From Undaria pinnatifida (lineage: Eukaryota > Sar > Phaeophyceae > Laminariales > Alariaceae), in the NCBI GenBank assembly GCA_012845835.1, contig JABAKD010000023.1, forward strand, positions 12,833,851-12,897,850: a stretch of DNA of 64,000 bases, written 5' to 3'. Position numbers and translations under genes: made by a program. Positions 42,783 to 51,838 of the stretch are shown one piece after another (positions within the stretch are counted from its first letter, which is position 1; every line of letters starts with the position of its first letter). The notes beneath the pieces are model-generated. The model made no database searches. It was given only the letters and a program-made list of their open reading frames with translations, and had not been told where the DNA came from.

Positions 42783-43282
42783 AATACCTTCGACGGCGTA
42801 TCTCCCCAACTACCACACTATTCCTTAGACTGCGAATTGCCCTGAACACAATACCCCATCGTACATATTATAAACTTCCCCCCTCTGCTCGGCGATTTAA
42901 AGGATGCATCCAACTGGATTGAGCCACCCATCGCAACGCCCCAAAAACCAAAAAAATCAAAACTCAAACCCCAGTCGAAAATCTGCAACCAGAAACAGTG
43001 CCCGTGTTTGCTTTCACGACAACAAACTCGGATTCTATCATATTCAGTTGCCACCAGAGCATACCCATGCAATCGGTCAACTCTGAAAATCAAAGCAGGA
43101 CATGTCCCTGGTACTTGGTACAAATGTGAATAAAAATTTGCTTTAGGCACCCGGTATAAGTACAGCAGCAGTAGAACAAATTGTTTGACCTGCTGTATGC
43201 TGTATTTCAGAGATTCACGAGTATACTGGATATGCAGGAAACCACGTCAAAACTTGAAAAATTAACAAGGCTCCACGGTGCA

Positions 43283-43599
43283 TTTTTTTTTTTTTTTTTT
43301 TTTGCACACTTTCACTTTCCAGCTTCTGGACAAGCCGTGGTCACAGGTGTCGTCCCTTCTCCTCCCCGGTTCTTGCCTTCATTTTTTACCGCGCATAGGG
43401 TTCAGCAATCCCACTGCTCGTCGATTGGTCATGGAGTGTTGCTAACTCACGCTCTCGCGCTTTCCGCAAGTCAGTTTGCCCACAAGAAAACGTCCCCACG
43501 AAATTATACGAGTATGCACTCGGCGGAGCTCGAACTCACGAAACTGACCCATACCAGGCTCGAGGATAACCTGATACGCCATCGAGGCGACCGGCACAG
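43283..43599 (-). mobile_element. tRNA-derived SINE, copy 2
   Basis: Reverse-orientation copy with a T21 run at its left (the A tail), the shared body, and the tRNA-like head near 43580 (complement of TGGCGTATCAGG). A 7-bp target duplication, CGGTGCA, flanks it exactly (43276-43282 and 43600-43606). Confidence 0.9.
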
Positions 43600-44233
43600 C
43601 GGTGCATATCAGGTGCCAGGTACGTGATGCCCTGTTCTTCCTCTTTAGTTATCGCGTGGATTTTGCACTAATCCAATTGTCATTTTTTTTTTGTAGCAGA
43701 GAGTTATCAGATATTTCCTGCAACAACAGCAGTGTTAGTTATCGGTGGGCGGGTTTCGCCTCTAGAGACTCATCTCAAACAAAGCATACCATACCTCAAT
43801 TTGGTCATCATGCAATGCGCGTTCTGCTGTTTCGGTGAGATAAAATGGAGCAGTGTGCCAGATAGTATATTACTTCTGGTACGTCATGCATGGTACTCCA
43901 GCAATACACATACATACATGGTTAGCTCGCACCAGGTACCAGGTATCAGATAAGATGGTACATATTATCAGCTATCACGATCTGCTACAAACAAAGGAGC
44001 ATCATACCGCGAAAAACCTCCCGCGTCCCACCACCCGCAAAAATAAGTACACGTACCACTTGTAGCTCGTTCCTGGCAAAAGTTTATCGGTAGTCGCATG
44101 TGCGTTGTACGGAGCATCCCAACGTCATCCCTTTCATCTCGTCATAAAAAACGCACAGAATCGGCTGGAAATAGGCACAGACTACAGTCGTCCCCGCTTT
44201 AAAGACGCTCGGCTTAAGTCAACTCCCCGCTAT

Positions 44234-44504
44234 AAAGTGGAAGATTGGGTCGCAGACGCAATCTGGATTTTGTTGGAAAGTGAGAATTGAGGTGTTCTTC
44301 CATGATTGTTTATCGTGACGTATTGTACCGAGGATACAGTCAACCTTTGAGCAGTCTTCTCCTTGCTGCTGTGGTGGGAGTATACAATACGTACAGCAGA
44401 AGGGGTACACGTAGGGCCGCCTGATCGCACGACTCAAAGACAGCGTGCAGTGGAGGAAGCGGACGGCGGCAGCTACGCAAGAATAGTGACTGGCTAGCCA
44501 GTGG
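44234..44504 (+). repeat. terminal direct repeat A1 of the DIRS-type element
   Basis: 271 bp, identical to 49613-49883 except GAGGATACAG versus GAGGACACAG. It ends in the 14-bp palindrome ACTGGCTAGCCAGT (44489-44502) followed by GG. Confidence 0.92.
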
Positions 44505-44770
44505 GAGCCAGCAAGTCGGGGGGTGGCGCTGGAAAGGGGGCGGCTACCAAAGCAAAGCAGGGGGGTCGGCGGCTGCGGGGAGATCGGCGGCGGGCGCTCC
44601 GGGGGGAGGGTCGGTCGCCGGTGCGGAGGCTTCGCGCGGCGAATAGGGGTGCGGGCCTCGCTTGCGGGCGGGGCCGACCTCGGGGGCAGGACAGGGCGAG
44701 GCAGGAGCGAGGAACGCACAGCTCGTCATGCCGGGGTCGGTGGGATCGACAAGATCAGGTGTGCTCAGGA

Positions 44771-46357
44771 AAGGGAAGTGGGGCGTATCGCTAGTAGGTC
44801 TGTGTGTGTCCGTAGAGGAAGTTATGGGGGTCGAGCCTTCGCGGCAAATGCCAGTTCACGAAGGAAGTTCTGGCCCTCGCCTCGCGGACGTTGGGGTGAG
44901 CACAGTGCGCGGTGGCGACGGGGTGTCTCAGAAACAGGACCGAGCGTGCCCCAGCCAGTCCGGGCACGGTAGCCGTGCTCGGTGGCAGAGCGATGATGTT
45001 TGCGGGTGGGTAGCAGCGTGGCGGTACCTTTCGAGTGTGCGTGGGGGGAACCGGATAGCTGTTACACGGGCGTTGCAGAAAGTAGCGAGTGAGTTACTGT
45101 TGTGTCTGCAACATCATGATTATCGGTTCGAGTGCATGATGGAACCAGAGCGAGTGTTTTCGGGGCACCAAGAAAGTGGGGCGTCTCGCTAGTAGGTCCG
45201 TGTGTGTCCGTAGAGGAAGTTATGGGGGTCGAGCCTTCGCGGCAAATGCCAGTCCACGAAGGAAGTTCTGGCCCTCGCCTCGCGGACGTTGGGGTGAGCA
45301 CAGTGCGCGGTGGCGACGGGGTGTCTCAGAAACAGGACCGAGCGTGCCCCAGCCAGTCCGGGCACGGTAGCCGTGCTCGGTGGCAGAGCGATGATGTTTG
45401 CGGGTGGGTAGCAGCGTGGCGGTACCTTTCGAGTGTGCGTGGGGGGAACCGGATAGCTGTTACACGGGCGTTGCAGAAAGTAGCGAGTGAGTTACTGTTG
45501 TTTCTGCAAGATCATGATTATCGGTTCGAGTGCATGATGGAACCAGAGCGAGTGTTTTCGGGGCACCAAGAAAGTGGGGCGTCTCGCTAGTAGGTCCGTG
45601 TGTGTCCGTAGAGGAAGTTATGGGGGTCGAGCCTTCGCGGCAAATGCCAGTTCACGAAGGAACTTCTGGCCCTCGCCTCGCGGACGTTGGGGTGAGCACA
45701 GCGCGCGGTGGCGACGGGGTGTCTCAGAAACAGGACCGAGCGTGCCCCAGCTAGTCCGGGCACGGTAGCCGTGCTCGGTGGCAGAGCGATGATGTTTGCG
45801 GGTGGGTAGCAGCGGTACCTTTCGAGTGTGCGTGGGGGGAACCGGATAGCTGTTACACGGGCGTTGCAGAAAGTAGCGAGTGAGTTACTGTTGTTTCTGC
45901 AAGATCATGATTATCGGTTCGAGGGCATGATGGAACCAGAGCGAGTGTTTTTCGGGGCACCAAGAAAGTGGGCCGTCTCGCTAGTAGGTCCGTGTGTGTT
46001 CGTAGAGGAAGTTATGGGGGTCGAGCCTTCGCGGCAAATGCCAGTTCACGAAGGAAGTTCTGGCCCTCGCCTCGCGGACGTTGGGGTGAGCACAGCGCGC
46101 GGTGGCGCCGGGGTGTCTCAGAAACAGGACCGAGCGTGGCCCAGCCAGTTCGGGCACGGTAGCCGTGCTCGGTGGCAGAGCGATGATGTTTGCGGGTGGG
46201 TAGCAGCGTGGCGGTACCTTTCGAGTGTGCGTGGGGGGAACCGGATAGCTGTTACACGGGCGTTGCAGAATGTAGCGAGTGAGTACTGTTGTTTCTGCAA
46301 GATCATGATTATCGGTTCGAGTGCATGATGGAATCAGAGGGAGTGTTTTCGGGGCAC
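44771..46357 (+). repeat. about 398-bp tandem repeat, four units, in the gag-like region
   Basis: Anchor GTTATGGGGGTCGAGCC occurs at 44821, 45219, 45617 and 46011 (periods 398, 398, 394). Units are more than 95% alike by eye. Each encodes overlapping frames such as EEVMGVEPSRQMPVHEGSSG and LQKVASELLLFLQDHDYRFE. Because 398 is not a multiple of three, every unit shifts the frame, so no single protein crosses the array. The last unit runs into the RT frame. Confidence 0.9.
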
Positions 46358-47461
46358 CGCCTGAATCCCTCACGAATCCTAGAGTGGTTGGGTCGTACGG
46401 AAGGCTTCCCTGAGGCGGAGAAACTGGCTCGCATCGCGGAGCATGGGGTCCCCGTGTGGGTAGCTAGCGGTGGGGACCTCACTTTCGCACTCCGATACGA
46501 GAATCACAGTAGCACCGACACGTACTCGAATGACATTACTGACAAGATCCGCGATGATGTTAGGCTCGGCCGAGCGTTCGTGTTCCCTCGGGTGGCGGCT
46601 GCGCGCATTCCGGGATTACGGGTCTTGACGTTGGCAGTAACGAAATCCGGTACGAAGTTGCGCGTGGGGCACGACTTGACTTTCGCTAGCGGTACGTCGA
46701 CGACAGGTGTAAACGGCGACACCGATTTTTAATCGGCTCCAACGTGTGAGCTCAAACATGTCTTGCGCGATATTATCTGGCGGATTCTATACCTGCGGCA
46801 GCGATTCGGGTGTAGGGCGCGCATTGTACGGGGCAAAATGGATGTTAAGGATGCGTTTCGGCAAGTTCCAGTCGAGATCACGCGCGCGCCGGTGTGTGGA
46901 TACGTGTTCGGGGATTTGGTTGTGGTTGATAGGCGACTGCAATTTGGCTGACGTAACAGTCCAGGTTTCTGGTGTTTGTTCTCGTCGGCGTTGGAGCATG
47001 CTCACAATAACACCTCTCGCTGCAATGCGGTGTGCACTGACAGTGGTCGCGAGGCCACGTGGCACGTCGTAATGATACCGCAGCGCGAATCGCAAGCGGC
47101 AGCGCTGCCGCCGGGCTACGTCGCCCCGCCTGGGCGGGGCGGTGACATAAACGATCCGTTCTTCGTGCGTTACTATGTAGATGATGGCGTTTGTGTTGAG
47201 GGACAACGGTACAGCTCGGGCGACCGCTGTTTGTGTGCATCGGCGTCTCTGGCGTCCGCACACTTCCGCTTGTTCGGCGATTGTAACCCGACGGACCCTC
47301 CCCTCTTGGCGAGGAAAAAGACTTCTCACTGGGACACCCAGTTAGAAGTCTTGGGTTGGGCAATTGACTCGGGAGCAATGACCATTGCGCTCACTGACAC
47401 GAAAGTGGCTCAGCTGAGGGCTCTGCTCCTCCAGTGGCCGAGGAACGTCGGTACGCGTTAG
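46289..47461 (+). pseudogene. DIRS-type reverse transcriptase
   Basis: A single frame from about 46289 to 47461, broken by TAA at 46730-46732 and TGA at 46949-46951 (the latter at the Trp position of FGWRNSPGFW). RT blocks in order are RAFVFPRVAAARIPGL, KMDVKDAFRQVPVE (motif A Asp), LQFG then RNSPGFWCLFSSALEHA (motif B), FFVRYYVDDGVCVEG (YVDD catalytic pair) and LEVLGWAIDSG. Two compensating frame changes lie near 47430 and 47530, where another frame reads RRYALESEVRELVGKLLYASE. The enzyme would copy element RNA in the cytoplasm or nucleus; this copy is inactive. Confidence 0.87.
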
Positions 47462-47482
47462 AATCCGAGGTACGGGAGCTGG

Positions 47483-48355
47483 TTGGGAAGTTATTGTACG
47501 CCAGCGAGGTGGTGCGGCCGGGCAAGTTTTTTCGTGCGCCGTATGCTGAACATGCTTGGTCTGCCCCCCGTGAAGCGGTGGCAGGAGAAATTTGGGGGTG
47601 GCGGCCAGTGGTCCCGAAGACCGGGCCGTCTACCCCTCGGCCCAGAGTTTCACGCTGACATTGGGTTTTGGAAGTTGATGGTGAGCGAGGAACTTGCACT
47701 ACCGTTGTCCTCGCCGCTGTATACTCGTTTCCTACAGCGCCACTCTCGTACGCTAGTGTCAGACGCGTCGGGGACGGCCGTGGGAAGCTACTGCTTGGAG
47801 ACAGGGGCAGGGTGGCGGTTTGAGGTAGACCAGGACGCAAAATCTCGTTTGAGCCAACGTGTCAAGGACCACAACGATCTGTCTATCAACATCCTTGAAT
47901 TGTTGGGGATGGTAATCACGGCTTGGATGTTTGTCGTTGGCGCTGGATCACAGCCTAGGTTCGAGGGCGAAAACGTGTTGATGTTGGGCGATAACATGTC
48001 CGCGGTACATTGGATAGGAAAATGTCGGGGGGGGACTGAGCAGAGGTCTGGGGCTCTGATGCGTATGCTAGGATGCTTGGAAATGCGTAGTGGGTGGTGC
48101 TTTCGGGCGAAACATGTGAAAGGAATTGCGAATACGCTGGCCGACGGTATTTCTCGGTGGGAACGAATCGATGTTAACAGACACCTTCACGAATCTCGTC
48201 CGGACATTACATGGCAGGAACAGGACCTGGGGGAGACGGGGAGGGCCTTATGTACAGGGATAGTGGCGTCCAGTACATCCGCGGGTCAGTTGCGGAGTCA
48301 TCTGAGCGCACTTACGCGTCAGGTTTCAGGTCTTGGACTAAATTTCGCGGGTTGA
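47483..48355 (+). CDS. DIRS-type RNase H domain and C-terminal region of pol
   Basis: Same frame as the RT, open from 47465 to 48355. After the thumb/connection region (RRMLNMLGLPPVKRWQ) come RNase H blocks LVSDASGTAVGSYCLETG (Asp), INILELLGMVITAW (Glu), VLMLGDNMSAVHWIGK (Asp) and HVKGIANTLADGISRW (Asp). All four acidic residues are present, so this domain is intact. The C terminus overlaps the start of the recombinase frame by about 145 bp (48211-48355), a compact arrangement common in DIRS elements. Confidence 0.85.
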   Translation: MGSYCTPARWCGRASFFVRRMLNMLGLPPVKRWQEKFGGGGQWSRRPGRLPLGPEFHADIGFWKLMVSEELALPLSSPLYTRFLQRHSRTLVSDASGTAVGSYCLETGAGWRFEVDQDAKSRLSQRVKDHNDLSINILELLGMVITAWMFVVGAGSQPRFEGENVLMLGDNMSAVHWIGKCRGGTEQRSGALMRMLGCLEMRSGWCFRAKHVKGIANTLADGISRWERIDVNRHLHESRPDITWQEQDLGETGRALCTGIVASSTSAGQLRSHLSALTRQVSGLGLNFAG

Positions 48356-49362
48356 CGAGCGCCGTTTTGTATTTTTCGGAAGACACCGCCAAGAGTGATA
48401 TGGTATGGGCGCTGGTAGACTTTTCGGCTCGGTGTTGTGCGTCGGAAGGCAATAAAGTCGGTACGATTAAAAGTAAGATAGCGGCGGTGCAATATTTCCA
48501 TCGCGTGAAGATAGGCAGGGAGCTCCCGACTAAATCGCCCCTGCTGGAACGCGTTTTCAGCGGGATATCGCGGGCACATGCAGTAGCGGGTACGGAGAAG
48601 CGGGTGCGCCGCCCGGTGTCATGGGAAATGTTGTTGGACGGGGAGACATTGATACTGTCCTGGGGCAGTGGCGGCCGAATCCTCTGGTTGTGTCTGGCAT
48701 TGGGGTATTTTTTTTTTTTTTTGATGACGCGATCCGACGAATTATTTGCGACAGACGCCGGCGTGGCGCACCAGGTGCATTGTTTGACTAGGGGGGACGT
48801 TGCGTTTTACTCAGGTGGGGAGCAGTTGCCCTTTTTGCGGTGGCGGGAGGCGCGTACGGTAGAGATTCGTTTTCGCGGTCATAAAGGGGACCAGCTTCAA
48901 GCAGGCGACGTGCTAGTACGAACACGAGACGCTGTTCGGGGCTTGGGCTCGAGCTTGCGTGAAGGGGGTGGAGCCGTGGCGCTGCTTGTGAAATTGTTGT
49001 CTATTCACCCTAACTTGCCGAGTTCGGCGCCGTTAGCGTCTTTCCGCGAATCGGGACGGGTAGCAGTGTGGAGCTACGGGCAAGCACTCCGGGCGTTGCG
49101 AGAGGTAGTGGCAAAGTCGAGGCAAGACCCAGCGGAATTTGCACTACACTCGCTCCGGATCGGGGGCGCGTCGCGCTTGGCGGTAGGGGGGGGGTTGTCA
49201 GAACGGGTAATACAGAGAGAAGGGAGGTGGAAATCGGATGCGTATAAGGTGTATACTCGTAGTAATATAGAGGATTCGGGACAAGTGTCACGAAAACTAG
49301 CTCGACAGGACAGGTGTCCCCAAAGAGAGCCGGGACAAGGGACGGAGTGGGGCCATAAATAA
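48211..49362 (+). CDS. tyrosine recombinase of the DIRS-type element
   Basis: A 383-codon intact frame starting at ATG 48211. An N-terminal SAM-like core-binding part (SERTYASGFRSWTKF, KVGTIKSKIAAVQYFHR) is followed by the catalytic part. It shows TRSDELFA (first Arg), IRFRGHKGDQ (candidate Lys), HSLRIGGAS (His-x-x-Arg), GRWKSDAYKVYTRSN with Trp at the His/Trp position and the nucleophilic Tyr. It would cut and rejoin a circular DNA copy at the target through a Tyr-DNA link. A T16 run at 48707-48722 encodes a Phe stretch just before TRSDEL and is a likely slippage site. The C terminus is basic and low in complexity. It is the best preserved gene in the window. Confidence 0.9.
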   Translation: MAGTGPGGDGEGLMYRDSGVQYIRGSVAESSERTYASGFRSWTKFRGLTSAVLYFSEDTAKSDMVWALVDFSARCCASEGNKVGTIKSKIAAVQYFHRVKIGRELPTKSPLLERVFSGISRAHAVAGTEKRVRRPVSWEMLLDGETLILSWGSGGRILWLCLALGYFFFFLMTRSDELFATDAGVAHQVHCLTRGDVAFYSGGEQLPFLRWREARTVEIRFRGHKGDQLQAGDVLVRTRDAVRGLGSSLREGGGAVALLVKLLSIHPNLPSSAPLASFRESGRVAVWSYGQALRALREVVAKSRQDPAEFALHSLRIGGASRLAVGGGLSERVIQREGRWKSDAYKVYTRSNIEDSGQVSRKLARQDRCPQREPGQGTEWGHK

Positions 49363-49612
49363 ACAGTCATTTGGACTAGCCTCGTGGGTGGAGGAGTTGG
49401 ATGGTATAGTACCATCTTGGGGGTCTCGGCTGTCCGAGACTGTGTTTGGCAGTAGGACTGATCGGAGTTAAGGGGAGGGAGACAAGGGTGTATTGCCTGG
49501 CACGAGGAAATACCGCAGAAACGGGTTGCTGCGGTAGACGTGCCAGGCATGGGAAGTTTCCCTCCCAAACGTCACAGATACTAATGATGAACCAATTCGA
49601 AAGATAAACAAC
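49363..49612 (+). other. 3' non-coding region of the DIRS-type element with compound hairpin
   Basis: Between the recombinase stop and repeat A2. It holds a compound inverted repeat: outer arms TGCCTGGCACG (49494-49504) and CGTGCCAGGCA (49539-49549), inner arms TACCGCAG (49511-49518) and CTGCGGTA (49529-49536). A further GGGAGGGA/TCCCTCCC pair lies outside. All listed arms are perfect. Possible roles are RNA processing or recombination. Confidence 0.85.
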
Positions 49613-49883
49613 AAAGTGGAAGATTGGGTCGCAGACGCAATCTGGATTTTGTTGGAAAGTGAGAATTGAGGTGTTCTTCCATGATTGTTTATCGTGACGT
49701 ATTGTACCGAGGACACAGTCAACCTTTGAGCAGTCTTCTCCTTGCTGCTGTGGTGGGAGTATACAATACGTACAGCAGAAGGGGTACACGTAGGGCCGCC
49801 TGATCGCACGACTCAAAGACAGCGTGCAGTGGAGGAAGCGGACGGCGGCAGCTACGCAAGAATAGTGACTGGCTAGCCAGTGG
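49613..49883 (+). repeat. terminal direct repeat A2 of the DIRS-type element
   Basis: Second 271-bp repeat, ending in ACTGGCTAGCCAGT (49868-49881) and GG. R5 sequence resumes shortly after it (ACAGAACCATGGTGGCCCGC). Confidence 0.92.
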
Positions 49884-50048
49884 TTTTTCTCCCGCCCATT
49901 TTTTACAGAACCATGGTGGCCCGCAGATAGCACATACAGTAGGGGGGTGTCGTTTTTTCTCCAATTCCATTCCACGGCCCCCCCAAAATTCATCTCGCGA
50001 AGCTGCTCAGACAGCGGTCTGCTGCTTTCGACGCTGCTACCTGTGGGT

Positions 50049-50477
50049 ATGGAGAGATTCCTCCCGTCTACTGGCGGGTCGTCTGCCGCCGGCTTGAGGC
50101 CGTGTGGTGAACCAACGTGCACGACAAAGTCTATGCTTGTGTCATCGATTCATGAGTGCCCTTGCGGGCGACCCATGCACGCGTATTGCGGTCGGGGCAT
50201 CGGAGACGAGGGCTACGGGCAGCAGAGAGAGTGCACAGATTGCCAGAAGAGGACAGACTCGTGCGTCACAACCTCCCTTTCAGAAGCCGAAGTCCGCTCT
50301 CGTCTTGAGGAAGTTCGTTCCTATTTGTACGCGAAAGGGGGAAACGGCGAATACAGCGAATCGCTATTCCTTCTTTCGAGAACCGTTCATTCGTTTACAC
50401 ATGAAACTCAAGTCAAGCGTAGAGCGAAGGGGAGGGGTGAGGTGCAGTCCACCCTTCGTGATGCATGGAAGTCGTAG
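50049..50477 (+). CDS. Cys/His-rich zinc-finger-like protein inside transposon R5
   Basis: Start set at ATG 50049, because MERFLPSTGGSSAAGLRPCGEPT is conserved in the second R5 copy (59041, MERFLPSAGRSSAAGLKPCGEPT) while the sequence upstream is not. After about 22 residues there is a compact metal-binding-like pattern: HECPCGRPMHAYCGRGIGDE, then CTDC. This is similar in spacing to PHD/RING-like or transposase-associated zinc folds. A charged helix (EAEVRSRLEEVRSYL) and a short basic end follow. At 143 residues it is far too short for a transposase, so it is either a separate accessory protein of R5 or the first part of a deleted one. Function unknown. Confidence 0.45.
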   Translation: MERFLPSTGGSSAAGLRPCGEPTCTTKSMLVSSIHECPCGRPMHAYCGRGIGDEGYGQQRECTDCQKRTDSCVTTSLSEAEVRSRLEEVRSYLYAKGGNGEYSESLFLLSRTVHSFTHETQVKRRAKGRGEVQSTLRDAWKS

Positions 50478-51507
50478 TTTGGGAATGCCGTTCTTTGGGC
50501 TAAGGTCGCTGGTGCGATCTGTGATTTTGCTTCGCTCGGCAAACATGTTTCATGCTCTGTGTGGATTCGGTTTTTAAAACTGCAGTGGAGTGAGCTCTCT
50601 TTGTTTCAGCGTTGTGCGTGTTTCGTGCTTCATGGTGTTATTTTTCCCCTGTACTCGAGCTGTGTGGTTTCGGGCGCAGGTGGCTCTCTGGTTGGTACGT
50701 GACGTTGAAACGGCAGTACGCATATTTTTCATGTGGTGACTACATCAAGCGTAGGCTTCAGAGGAGTGATTTTCAAGTGGGCCAACGAGAGACTAAATGT
50801 ACTCGAATACAGGTTCCCTTGTTTGTAAATACGAACGCAAAGCACGCGCAGTCCACACACGCAAGTAGTCTATGTGCAGCGCCAAGGTTGTAGTTTCTCA
50901 GGTTGGCGCGGGTGGAGGTGATGTCCGCGAAAACTTAAATTCTACATACCTACAACGGCGTGGTGATTCTTTTTCGGGGTTTGCCTGTCATGCCAGTATT
51001 CCTGCTGAAATGGCGCGTCGTTTGACGTAGGTTACGTCTCCGTTGACCCCGGGGAAGGGGAGTTATTGTCCCCGGAAAGTTAAAGACGATTCCCCGGGTT
51101 AAAGACGCCCTGAAAAAAAAACCCATGTGCGTCTTTAAAGCGGGGTCGACTGTAGTAGGTTTCATAATTTCCAGTCAAATTGTTCAATGGTTAGACAAAG
51201 TAAATCGCCAAATCGTTAGATCTGATAGCGATATACCACGCCATTCTTCTGCGCAATTGTTCCCGGTACATGTACATAGTATATATCGTAGATAATAGTC
51301 TAAGTCTGCGAGTAGTAAACATGACATCACCCCCCCCCCTCATGATTTCGCACGCAGCAAAGACAATCTGACGAAAAAAACAACACAATAACGTCAAATA
51401 TTACCTTGTGACACCACGCAGGGAAGATGAAAAAAAAACAAAGCCAAATCCACCACCACCCCAACATTTTCAAATATCAAGCGATGCTACACTCGATAGA
51501 TAACATG
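50478..51507. other. 3' part of R5 and flanking spacer
   Basis: R5 continues to 51152 without a recognised gene, with CCGGGG boxes and the GTTAAAGACG subterminal repeats near the end. Beyond the end is AT-rich spacer with a C10 run near 51331. Confidence 0.55.
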
Positions 51508-51838
51508 CCGTGCCGGTCGCCCCGGTGGCGTATCAGGTTATCCTCGAGCCTAGTATAGATAGGTCGGTTTCGTGAGTTCGGATCCCCCCGAGTGCACGCT
51601 CGTATAAATTCGTGGGGACCTTTTCTTGCGCACATATTCTCTTGACTTGCGGAAAGCGCGAGAGCGTGAGTTGGCAACACATGATGAAAAAACGACGAGC
51701 AGTAGGATTGCTGAACCCTATGCGCGAGAAAAAATGAAGGCAACAACCGGGGAGGAGAAGGAACGACACCTATTATATCACCACGGCTTGTTGTCCAGAA
51801 GCTGAAAATATAAAGTAGATGTGTGTGAAAAAAAAAAA
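51508..51838 (+). mobile_element. tRNA-derived SINE, copy 3
   Basis: Plus-strand copy with A box TGGCGTATCAGG (51526-51537), a B-box-like GAGTTCGGATC (51574-51584), the shared body, and an A11 tail ending at 51838. No clear target duplication was found. Confidence 0.85.

Larger units (their letters stand above)
42012..42868. repeat. dispersed repeat R3, copy 2, split by a SINE and by R1
   Basis: R3 pieces lie at about 42012-42073, 42395-42458 and 42791-42868. Compared with the intact copy at 26692-26908, one foreign segment (about 42074-42394) is a SINE and the other (42459-42782) is R1. Confidence 0.85.
44234..49883 (+). mobile_element. DIRS-type (tyrosine recombinase) retrotransposon
   Basis: A 5.65-kb element encoding reverse transcriptase, RNase H and a tyrosine recombinase instead of a DDE integrase, which defines the DIRS order. 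It is bounded by 271-bp direct repeats (44234-44504 and 49613-49883) that differ at about one base, so insertion is recent. No target duplication is seen, as expected for recombinase-mediated insertion. The empty target is CCCGCTATAAAG in the second R5 copy (near 58868-58879). Classical DIRS ends are inverted and Ngaro/PAT ends are split direct repeats; the simple flanking direct repeats here fit neither cleanly. Confidence 0.88.
44185..51152 (+). mobile_element. TA-flanked DNA transposon R5, copy 1, interrupted by a DIRS-type element
   Basis: The ends are inverted repeats: CAGTCGTCCCCGCTTTAAAG at left and the complement of CAGTCGACCCCGCTTTAAAG at right. TA lies on each side (44183-44184 and 51153-51154). 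Ends starting CAGT with a TA duplication fit the Tc1/mariner-pogo group. The CCCCGCTWTAAAGAC box recurs just inside both ends, as transposase-binding sites often do. Without the 5.65-kb insertion the element would be about 1.3 kb. A second copy at 58825-59710 shows the uninterrupted left part. Confidence 0.85.

Noticed and set aside
43181-43627. Open frame through the SINE copy on the plus strand
   Set aside because: The segment is a reverse-orientation SINE with poly(T), B box and A box; the frame is a by-product.
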